A stretch of DNA of 24,861 nt from an uncultured Prevotella sp. (GTDB taxonomy: Bacteria; Bacteroidota; Bacteroidia; Bacteroidales; Bacteroidaceae): positions 1 through 24,861 of the forward strand of contig USEC01000030.1 of NCBI GenBank assembly GCA_900553595.1, in the 5' to 3' direction. The notes under the pieces were generated by a model. That model searched no databases, was not told where the DNA came from, and worked only from the letters and a program-made list of their open reading frames with translations. The first letter of the stretch is position 1, and each line of letters opens with the position of its first letter. The position numbers and the translations under genes are program-made. Below are positions 15,618 to 21,998 of the stretch, in pieces.

Positions 15618-16277
15618 CTATCCCTCAACAGCCGACATTGTCACATCATTGAAGTCGTTCATATAATCGATGACGCGCAGTTTGTCGATAGTGCCACGCT
15701 TCACCCTCAAATGAATCTCCACCTCAAGAAACTCGCCCTTCGATGTGCGCCGTTCCTTCATCTCATACGACAGTACATCAATGCCGTCGGTTCGCGCACG
15801 CTCAATGAGCCGGCGCACACTTTCTATCGATGAAGCCGAGAACGACAAATCGATGGTAGTAGTGCCAAACTGAGGTATCAGGGCATTGATGACTTCCAGA
15901 CCGAGCAGCACCATCGCCGTGGCAATGGCAGCAGCCACATACATACCTGTGCCGCAAGCCAGACCAATGGCGGCCGTGACCCAAAGACCAGCAGCCGTAG
16001 TGAGACCACGCACCACATTCTTCTGAAAGATGATTGTTCCGGCTCCAAGAAATCCGATGCCCGAAACCACTTGGGCTGCCACACGCGAAGAGTCTTTAAG
16101 GTCGATGCCAAAACCAAACTGCGACACTACGCAGAACAGCGCACTGCCCAAAGCCACAAGAAAATGCGTGCGGAATCCGGCCTCCTTGGCTCTGTATTCA
16201 CGCTCTATGCCTATCGCACCACCAAGAACAAGGGCGAGCGACAGACGCACGGTCAATTCAAGATACGAAGCTTCCAT
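15618..16277 (-). CDS. MgtC/SapB-family membrane protein
   Basis: From the ATG at 16277 the protein has 219 residues. A longer frame begins 13 codons earlier, but AAGGAG lies at a good distance before the chosen ATG. The N-terminal domain has four to five helices and the MgtC signature: LGGAIGIEREYRAKEAGFRT, HFLVALGSALF, VVSGIGFLGAGTIIFQKN, VRGLTTAAGLWVTAAIGLA. A soluble C-terminal domain (about 145-219) has an ACT-like pattern. MgtC proteins have been linked to growth at low magnesium and to membrane energetics, but most family members have no proven function. It is transcribed alone on the minus strand, downstream of the small-RNA-like region at 16.65-16.88 kb. Confidence 0.9.
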   Translation of the reverse strand: MEASYLELTVRLSLALVLGGAIGIEREYRAKEAGFRTHFLVALGSALFCVVSQFGFGIDLKDSSRVAAQVVSGIGFLGAGTIIFQKNVVRGLTTAAGLWVTAAIGLACGTGMYVAAAIATAMVLLGLEVINALIPQFGTTTIDLSFSASSIESVRRLIERARTDGIDVLSYEMKERRTSKGEFLEVEIHLRVKRGTIDKLRVIDYMNDFNDVTMSAVEG

Positions 16278-16655
16278 AGTTTTTTTCTCCTTAGATTTAT
16301 GACTGAAGTTTCGCAAAACCTACGGTTCGCAACCAGCAAACGAACTGACGGCAGACAAGGAACAGTCCCACTTCAGAAACCGTCTGCAAGCAACACGGAT
16401 TGTAAGCCAAGCCCCTCGCCACTTGCCAGCCTGCTTACCAAAAGCATGCCGCAGAAATGCAAAACTTAATTTTATGATTACACTGCAATTCTATCAAAAT
16501 ACAAACTTACATAAAAATAACGAATTACACGCCAGTTTTCATAACTTCTCACCAACTTCTCTCTTTTCCCCCGACCCACACGAGGCTAACAGCAACACAT
16601 TACAAACGCTTCTTGGCAGTCATGCCACGGAGTGTGCCTGAGATGCAACTACAAC
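16278..16655. other. Gene-free leader region upstream of the MgtC-family gene
   Basis: I see no convincing gene. Read toward the MgtC gene, a possible -7 (TAAGTTTTG, 16468-16460) has one base too many, and TTTG lies 26 nt before it. If the terminator at 16660-16696 is read through, this stretch would be the distal part of a 570-nt leader of the MgtC gene. Confidence 0.4.
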
Positions 16656-16696
16656 AAAAAAATGTGGCACTACTCTCAACGAGCAATGCCACATTT
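16656..16696 (-). terminator. Intrinsic terminator of the 16.65-16.85 kb RNA
   Basis: On the minus strand AAATGTGGCA (16696-16687) pairs with TGCCACATTT (16669-16660), 10 bp, with a 17-nt loop that contains CTC/GAG. A run of T residues (16662-16656) follows. Confidence 0.8.
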
Positions 16697-16848
16697 CCTA
16701 TGTTTAACTAAAATTTCTTTCAAAATGAATGAAGAATCTCACGAATCTCCATCGTTTCCTGTTAAACAATCGATCAATTTACCTTAAACCTAATAACTAA
16801 AAACCTAAATCTATTACTACTAACCTAAACAATCTATTAACCTTTTGA
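16656..16848 (-). ncRNA. Putative small RNA or attenuated leader, about 190 nt
   Basis: On the minus strand a well-formed promoter (16885-16854) and an intrinsic terminator (16696-16656) enclose about 190 nt with no ordinary gene. Three copies of TTAGGTT lie in the 5' part. TGTTTAAC (16768-16761) can pair with GTTAAACA (16708-16701), enclosing a 10-codon frame MEIREILHSF (16752-16720) preceded by AGGA. The terminator hairpin begins 4 nt after this stem. It could be a free-standing sRNA, or a leader with a short peptide that controls transcription into the MgtC-family gene 380 nt downstream. The sequence alone does not decide. Confidence 0.55.
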
Positions 16849-16853
16849 CGATG

Positions 16854-16885
16854 CAAAGGTACATACTTTCCGTTGTGTGCGCAAA
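16854..16885 (-). promoter_or_regulatory. Consensus Bacteroidales promoter
   Basis: On the minus strand TTTG (16885-16882), a 20-nt spacer, then TACCTTTG (16861-16854). This is the best match to the -33/-7 consensus in the window. Transcription should start near 16848. Confidence 0.8.
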
Positions 16886-17181
16886 CACTTTTACAAAAAA
16901 CTTTCATTTTTCATTATATTATTGACATACGTCAAACATAAAGACATATTAGTATGCTTTTAGAAGAAAACAAACAGTTTTTGCGCTGAATATAACGAAC
17001 AGCATCGAAACACTCCCCATAGAGATATTTGCACACAGATATTTTGCCATATCCGTTTTTTACATTAATTTTGTAATTGGATTCAGTCACAAGCGTGTGA
17101 TGCCAATCCGTTTTCGTGGAAAAAATAATAAGCGTTTGCTGTTTATTCATAAAACGTTCAGAAACTTGCAGGTAGAAGAAC
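16886..17181. other. AT-rich gene-free stretch
   Basis: This is AT-rich sequence between the putative sRNA promoter and the hairpin cluster. The open frames on the minus strand (16932-17327 and 17158-17346) run through inverted repeats and show no family features, so I treat them as chance. This is probably the left flank of the transferred R-M segment. Confidence 0.5.
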
Positions 17182-17318
17182 AATATACAGAATAAGCGAG
17201 TAAGCGTCCACATATAGCGTGGACGTTTCTCTTGTCTGTATATTAGGTTTCCTGCAAGTACCTTGAACGTGGACAAGAAGCGTCCGCGTTTTTTCATATA
17301 GGTACTTGTAGGAAACCT
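17182..17318. repeat. Cluster of nested inverted repeats upstream of the R-M operon
   Basis: Three inverted pairs follow one another. AATATACAGA (17182-17191) pairs with TCTGTATATT (17235-17244). Nested inside, CGTCCAC (17205-17211) pairs with GTGGACG (17219-17225). Immediately after, the 19 bases at 17245-17263 (AGGTTTCCTGCAAGTACCT) pair with 17300-17318 with one mismatch, enclosing GTGGAC/GTCCGC. The cluster ends about 50 nt before the methyltransferase start. It could be a regulatory RNA structure for the R-M genes or the end of a mobile segment. Confidence 0.7.
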
Positions 17319-17370
17319 TGTTTTCAAGAATATCCATCTGACGCATTAAAACTTAATTGTTTTTAATGCT

Positions 17371-18756
17371 ATGCTCAAAGAAAAATCTATAAGTCTGCAT
17401 CATGACTATAATGATTGCAGACAAGGTGAGTTGTACCAAAACGAAAAGTCTGATTTTTTATCAGACATACAACTTCCCATTACATTTCCCCACACAGAAG
17501 TGGCAGAAAAAGAGAAAAAGTACAAAGTACTTTCCTTATTTTCTGGCTGCGGAGGCATGGACTTAGGATTTGAGGGAGGATTCATTGCCAATGCAAAATC
17601 TTTTCCAGCAAATTCACCATTCATTCAACGAACAGTTAAAAGAAACTGGATATTGCTGAAACGCACATCATTCACAACAGTCTTTGCTAACGATATATTG
17701 CCTGAAGCAGAAATAGCATGGACAACATATATGTCACGTTTCGGACACGCTCCAGAAATATTTCATCGAACAAGTATCGTTGACCTTGTAAAGATGCACA
17801 AAAACGGCATTGATGTTTTTCCAAAAGAGATAGATATTGTCACTGGCGGATTTCCATGCCAGGATTTTAGTGTCGCAGGAAAACGTAAAGGATTTAATTC
17901 AGACAAAAATGACATGGGTAAAAAACGGCTTGACAACGCCCCTTCGGAAGAAACACGTGGTAAATTATACTTTTGGATGAAACAGGTAATAGATATTGTC
18001 CGTCCTAAAGTATTTGTTGCAGAAAACGTAAAAGGTCTTGTAAATCTTGGTGATGTGAAGGATATTATACAACGCGACTTCGCAAGCGCCGATGGCAATG
18101 GATATATAGTTTTGACACCACAAGTTCTCAATGCAGCAAACTATGGAGTACCAGAATCTCGTGAGCGTGTAATTTTTATAGGCATAAGAAAAGATATACT
18201 TAAAGAAGAAGCCAGACTGGCTCTTGAATCGGAAAACATACCAGAAAAGTTCAACCCGTATCCATGCCCAACTCATGCAGGGAATTTAAACAAACAAGGT
18301 CTGCAACCCCAAGTTACAACATTCGACGTACTAAAAGACCTACCAGAACCAGCGGAAGCGATAGATCTGTCACAAAGGACATACTCAAAAGCAAAATATC
18401 AGTCAAACGGAAGTCAAGGACAGACAGAGATAAAGCTTAACGGGCTTGGTCCAACAATACGTTCAGAGCACCATGGCAACATCGAATTCCGCCGGTTGGC
18501 GGAAGAACATGGCGGTAAGCATACTAAAGAATTAAACAACGGCATGGAGGAACGGCGACTAACTCCACGTGAGTGTGCATTGATCCAGACTTTTCCTCCA
18601 GACTACCGATTCGTTATGCACGATAATGTAGGAAACAAATACAGATTAAGTACCTCTGGTGCCTACAAAATTATAGGAAATGCTGTACCACCGGTTTTAG
18701 CATTCAATATAGCCATACGTTTACAAGAACTATGGGACAAATACTTCAATATTTAG
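17371..18756 (+). CDS. DNA (cytosine-5) methyltransferase of a type II R-M system
   Basis: The protein has 461 residues. The C5-methyltransferase motifs are in standard order: I (LSLFSGCGGMDLGFEGG, about 54-70), IV (GGFPCQDFSVAGKRKGF, catalytic Cys163), VI (FVAENVKGL, 215-223), VIII (QVLNAANYGVPESRERVIFI, about 251-270), IX (RRLTPRECALIQTFP) and X (IIGNAVPPVLAFNIA). The target-recognition region lies at about 290-395. All key residues are present, so it should be active. It methylates cytosine in the site cut by its partner endonuclease; the site cannot be inferred here. The gene is clearly more AT-rich than its neighbours, suggesting transfer. The endonuclease gene starts 4 nt after its stop. 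Confidence 0.95.
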   Translation: MLKEKSISLHHDYNDCRQGELYQNEKSDFLSDIQLPITFPHTEVAEKEKKYKVLSLFSGCGGMDLGFEGGFIANAKSFPANSPFIQRTVKRNWILLKRTSFTTVFANDILPEAEIAWTTYMSRFGHAPEIFHRTSIVDLVKMHKNGIDVFPKEIDIVTGGFPCQDFSVAGKRKGFNSDKNDMGKKRLDNAPSEETRGKLYFWMKQVIDIVRPKVFVAENVKGLVNLGDVKDIIQRDFASADGNGYIVLTPQVLNAANYGVPESRERVIFIGIRKDILKEEARLALESENIPEKFNPYPCPTHAGNLNKQGLQPQVTTFDVLKDLPEPAEAIDLSQRTYSKAKYQSNGSQGQTEIKLNGLGPTIRSEHHGNIEFRRLAEEHGGKHTKELNNGMEERRLTPRECALIQTFPPDYRFVMHDNVGNKYRLSTSGAYKIIGNAVPPVLAFNIAIRLQELWDKYFNI

Positions 18757-18760
18757 CAAT

Positions 18761-19906
18761 ATGGCATTTATTTTCAACACCGCAAACAAGCAATTCCAAA
18801 ATAAGCTAATTTCTGTAAAACCGTCTGATGCAACACAGACCGACATGGAGTTTGCACATTTTATGCGACTCACGGAGTCATGGCTGAACGAAGCATCAGA
18901 ATCAGACAAACAGATATTCCGCAAATGCAATGGAACAGAAATGGAACACATCGCCTTAAAGGCACTCAAAGATGTTGCCCCACAAACTTCATTCTGTGCT
19001 AATAATATAAAACTTGTTTCTGGACTGCATTTTCCTGATATACAGGCTGCAGGACATTTTGGCGTCGAAGTGAAATCCACGAAGTCTGACTCTTGGACTT
19101 CAACAGGAAGTAGTATTGTTGAGAGCACGCGTATTCCCGATGTATCACGCATATATATGCTGTTCGCCAAACTAGGAGGAAATACGCCAGAATTTCGTTG
19201 CCGCCCATACGAGCAATGTCTAAGCAACATAGCCGTAACTCACTCCCCACGCTATCTAATAGATATGAACCTTGCAGACAACGGAGAAAAAAGTATTTTC
19301 GAAAAAATGGAAATGGACTACGATACATTCCGTTTATTAGAAGAAAAGGAAAAAATAAATAGCGTCAGAAAATATTATATACATGCAAATCACATAAAAG
19401 GCAAATATGAAATGCCATGGTGGATGGGCGATGCAAACACAGAAGTTTCTTCATCAATAATGATAAGATTCTTTACAGACCTCACTTTGCAAGAGAAAAC
19501 AGACATAAGAGCAAGAATGTTTATTCTGTTCCCTGAACTTTTAGGAACCAAGCAAGACAAATATAAAAGAGCTGCATTATGGATGTGCAACCGTTATTCC
19601 GTAATATGCTCAAATCTTCGTGATACATTTAGTGCAGGAGGAAAAGTTGAAGAAATAGGCGGTGTAAAATTCAAGAACAAAGTACCACAAGTGCTTAACA
19701 CACTATACCAGTACCGTAAGCCAATAAATAAATTACTGAACGACCCAGATGATGTACTTGTTCAAGATGTAGAAGACAATTGGGGAGAAAATGAATCTCG
19801 CTCAATATGCATGTGTAAATGGCTTGATTTAATACAGCAGACATTCAACAACAATGCTGAAATGAAAGACGTTGATATACATCAGCTATTTGATTTATGG
19901 AAATAA
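18761..19906 (+). CDS. Type II restriction endonuclease (PD-(D/E)xK type)
   Basis: The protein has 381 residues. FPDIQAAGHFGVEVKSTKSD (91-110) gives a PD-(D/E)xK nuclease core with Asp93, Glu103 and Lys105, and Glu60 or Glu62 upstream as a possible further ligand. No other recognisable domain is seen, and I cannot name the family or cut site. Its position, 4 nt behind a cytosine methyltransferase on the same strand and with the same low GC, is the main support for calling it the cognate endonuclease. No controller (C) protein, Vsr nuclease or specificity subunit is present. The 3' flank to 20000 has no clear terminator on this strand. Confidence 0.85.
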   Translation: MAFIFNTANKQFQNKLISVKPSDATQTDMEFAHFMRLTESWLNEASESDKQIFRKCNGTEMEHIALKALKDVAPQTSFCANNIKLVSGLHFPDIQAAGHFGVEVKSTKSDSWTSTGSSIVESTRIPDVSRIYMLFAKLGGNTPEFRCRPYEQCLSNIAVTHSPRYLIDMNLADNGEKSIFEKMEMDYDTFRLLEEKEKINSVRKYYIHANHIKGKYEMPWWMGDANTEVSSSIMIRFFTDLTLQEKTDIRARMFILFPELLGTKQDKYKRAALWMCNRYSVICSNLRDTFSAGGKVEEIGGVKFKNKVPQVLNTLYQYRKPINKLLNDPDDVLVQDVEDNWGENESRSICMCKWLDLIQQTFNNNAEMKDVDIHQLFDLWK

Positions 19907-20000
19907 CAACATGTCCCATACATGGTAACTATTGTTTCTTACTACCACAATTAAGACTTACGCTCCCATCCCAAGCAATGCTCGTACCGAGCACATATAA

Positions 20001-20038
20001 AAAACGACTCCCATAATCCTTGCGGACTATGGGAGTCG
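20001..20038 (-). terminator. Terminator of the NifU-like/GGGtGRT operon
   Basis: CGACTCCCATA (20005-20015) pairs with TATGGGAGTCG (20028-20038), 11 bp perfect. Read on the minus strand the stem is followed by six T residues, 34 nt after the GGGtGRT stop. It also separates this operon from the converging R-M genes. Confidence 0.9.
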
Positions 20039-20071
20039 TCATATTATGTAAATCTTCTAAGAGAGAAGAAA

Positions 20072-21085
20072 TTACTTCTTGTTGAGAGCGAGGTCGATAG
20101 CAACGGCGATAGCTACAGAAGCACCTACCATCGGGTTGTTACCCATGCCGAGGAAGCCCATCATCTCTACGTGAGCAGGAACTGAAGAAGAACCTGCGAA
20201 CTGAGCGTCAGAGTGCATACGACCGAGAGTATCAGTCATACCGTAAGAAGCAGGACCTGCAGCCATGTTGTCTGGGTGCAATGTACGGCCTGTACCACCA
20301 CCTGAAGCTACTGAGAAGTAAGGCTTACCAGCGAGGATACGCTCCTTCTTGTATGTACCAGCTACTGGGTGCTGGAAACGTGTTGGGTTGGTAGAGTTAC
20401 CAGTGATTGATACGTCTACGTCCTCGCTCCAGTTGATAGCAACACCCTCGCGAACGTCGTTGGCACCGTAGCAGTTTACCTTAGCACGTGGGCCGTCAGA
20501 GTAAGCGATGCGGTCAACAACCTTCAACTCGCCAGTGTAGTAGTCGAACTCTGTCTTAACGTATGTGAAACCGTTGATGCGGCTGATGATCTGAGCAGCG
20601 TCCTTGCCAAGACCGTTGAGGATAACGCGCAGAGGGTTCTTGCGAACCTTGTTTGCCATCTCAGCAATCTTGATAGCACCCTCGGCAGCAGCGAACGACT
20701 CGTGACCTGCCAAGAAGGCGAAGCACTGTGTCTCCTCGCGGAGCAGACGGGCAGCGAGGTTACCATGGCCAAGACCTACCTTACGGTCGTCGGCTACAGA
20801 ACCAGGGATGCAGAATGCTTGCAAACCAACACCGATTGCCTCAGCTGCGTCGGCAGCTGTCTTAACGCCACGCTTGATAGCGATGGCAGCACCTGCAACG
20901 TATGCCCACTTTGCGTTCTCGAAGCAGATACGCTGTGTGTCCTCACACATCTGATAAGGATCAACACCTACAGCTTCGCAAATCTCGTTAGCCTCTTCAA
21001 GGTTCTTGATTCCCTCAGCGTTGAGAGCGGCAAGGACCTGAGCCTCGCGGCGCTCCTGACTTTCGTAACTTACTTTTCTAATCAT
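20072..21085 (-). CDS. GGGtGRT protein (function unknown)
   Basis: The protein has 337 residues and is named for the motif it carries, SGGGTGRTLHPDNMAAGP (about 261-278). Other glycine- and histidine-rich blocks follow: GMTDTLGRMHSDAQFAG, and VEMMGFLGMGNNPMVGASVA near the C-terminus. The last 20 residues look like a small-residue-rich helix. It has no signal peptide and should be cytoplasmic. The family is mainly known from anaerobes and I know of no assigned reaction. It lies 17 nt after a NifU-like gene, with AAGGAG before its ATG, and shares one terminator with it, so the two proteins probably act together in iron-sulfur or redox chemistry (inference). Its codon use looks highly biased, suggesting strong expression. 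Confidence 0.9.
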   Translation of the reverse strand: MIRKVSYESQERREAQVLAALNAEGIKNLEEANEICEAVGVDPYQMCEDTQRICFENAKWAYVAGAAIAIKRGVKTAADAAEAIGVGLQAFCIPGSVADDRKVGLGHGNLAARLLREETQCFAFLAGHESFAAAEGAIKIAEMANKVRKNPLRVILNGLGKDAAQIISRINGFTYVKTEFDYYTGELKVVDRIAYSDGPRAKVNCYGANDVREGVAINWSEDVDVSITGNSTNPTRFQHPVAGTYKKERILAGKPYFSVASGGGTGRTLHPDNMAAGPASYGMTDTLGRMHSDAQFAGSSSVPAHVEMMGFLGMGNNPMVGASVAIAVAIDLALNKK

Positions 21086-21102
21086 AGTTGTGTATCTCCT
21101 TA

Positions 21103-21804
21103 TTATTCTTTACGTGGATCAATTGCTTTAACAACACCCTGCTCGGCAGTTGTACGACCGTAAGAGCCAGTGAACTTCTTCACAGCCTCGTTGGCGTCCA
21201 TACCATTCTTGATGGCTTCCATCATCTTGCCGAGGTGAACATACTCATAACCACAAACCTGATTGTCCTTGTCAAGGAACTGGCGTGTGATGTAGCCTTC
21301 TGTCAATTCGAGGTAGCGTGTACCCTTGGCTACTGTGCCATAGAGTGTACCTGTCTGTGAACGAAGACCCTTGCCAAGATCCTCAAGACCTGCACCGATT
21401 ACGAGACCGCCCTCAGAGAATGCGCTCTGTGTGCGTCCGTAAACAATCTGGAGGAAGAGCTCGCGCATTGCTGTATTGATAGCATCGCAAACGAGGTCGG
21501 TATTCAGAGCTTCGAGAATGGTCTTGCCAGGAAGGATTTCAGAAGCCATAGCTGCTGAGTGAGTCATACCTGTGCAACCGATTGTCTCAACGAGAGCTTC
21601 CTGAATAACACCATCCTTCACATTGAGAGACAGTTTGCAGGCACCCTGCTGGGGAGCACACCAACCCACACCGTGAGTATAACCAGAAATATCCGTAATC
21701 TCCTTGGCATAAACCCATTTTCCTTCTTCAGGAATTGGAGCCGGTCCGTGGTTAGGACCTTTTGCGACAACGCACATGTTGTCAACTTCTTTTGAATAAA
21801 TCAT
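21103..21804 (-). CDS. NifU/IscU-like iron-sulfur cluster scaffold homologue
   Basis: The protein has 233 residues. A NifU N-terminal-like fold is suggested by LVETIGCTGMTHSAAMASEI (about 71-90, Cys77) and by a second block with Cys106 (NTDLVCDAINTAMRELFLQI). In IscU/NifU, three conserved cysteines hold the nascent cluster. Here candidates are Cys49, Cys56, Cys77 and Cys106, and the spacing differs from classic IscU. About 100 further residues (TEGYITRQFLDKD to the end) are not part of standard NifU. It is first in an operon with the GGGtGRT gene. No isc, suf or nif gene is near, so it is probably a dedicated partner rather than the general scaffold (inference). Confidence 0.82.
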   Translation of the reverse strand: MIYSKEVDNMCVVAKGPNHGPAPIPEEGKWVYAKEITDISGYTHGVGWCAPQQGACKLSLNVKDGVIQEALVETIGCTGMTHSAAMASEILPGKTILEALNTDLVCDAINTAMRELFLQIVYGRTQSAFSEGGLVIGAGLEDLGKGLRSQTGTLYGTVAKGTRYLELTEGYITRQFLDKDNQVCGYEYVHLGKMMEAIKNGMDANEAVKKFTGSYGRTTAEQGVVKAIDPRKE

Positions 21805-21857
21805 AATCGGTATAATAATAAATTATTAAAATGTAAAGTCGTCTGTCTGAAACGGGA

Positions 21858-21876
21858 CAGGTTCCTGCCTGTTACC
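21858..21876. promoter_or_regulatory. Short palindrome in the leader of the NifU-like operon
   Basis: GACAGG, then TTCCTG, then CCTGTT gives a near-palindrome (arms ACAGG/CCTGT) between the -7 element and the NifU-like start. It could be an operator or a small RNA hairpin. Confidence 0.35.
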
Positions 21877-21888
21877 CATAAACAATTA

Positions 21889-21896
21889 CAAAATTA
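21889..21896 (-). promoter_or_regulatory. Possible -7 element of the NifU-like/GGGtGRT operon
   Basis: TAATTTTG on the minus strand, 84 nt before the ATG at 21804, matches TAnnTTTG. No TTTG at the right distance was found, so this is tentative. Confidence 0.35.
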
Positions 21897-21998
21897 CAAA
21901 AAAAGAACAAGTTTCCATATATTTCGCTTCACTTTTTACCTACAAATTAGTATTTTTTGTTGATTGTTGGCTTTTGGCATTGCCGCATTACTGATATA

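Noticed and set aside
16656..16848. 6S RNA as identity of the putative sRNA
   Set aside because: The 5' and 3' ends do not pair into the long rod with a central bubble expected of 6S RNA.
16932..17346. Two minus-strand open frames (131 and 62 codons) upstream of the R-M operon
   Set aside because: They run through the hairpin cluster and AT-rich DNA, have no family resemblance and no promoter of their own. They are probably chance frames in repeat DNA.
17371..19906. Larger defence island (BREX, DISARM or type I R-M)
   Set aside because: Only a stand-alone methyltransferase and nuclease are present. There is no helicase, specificity subunit or other defence gene in the flanks.
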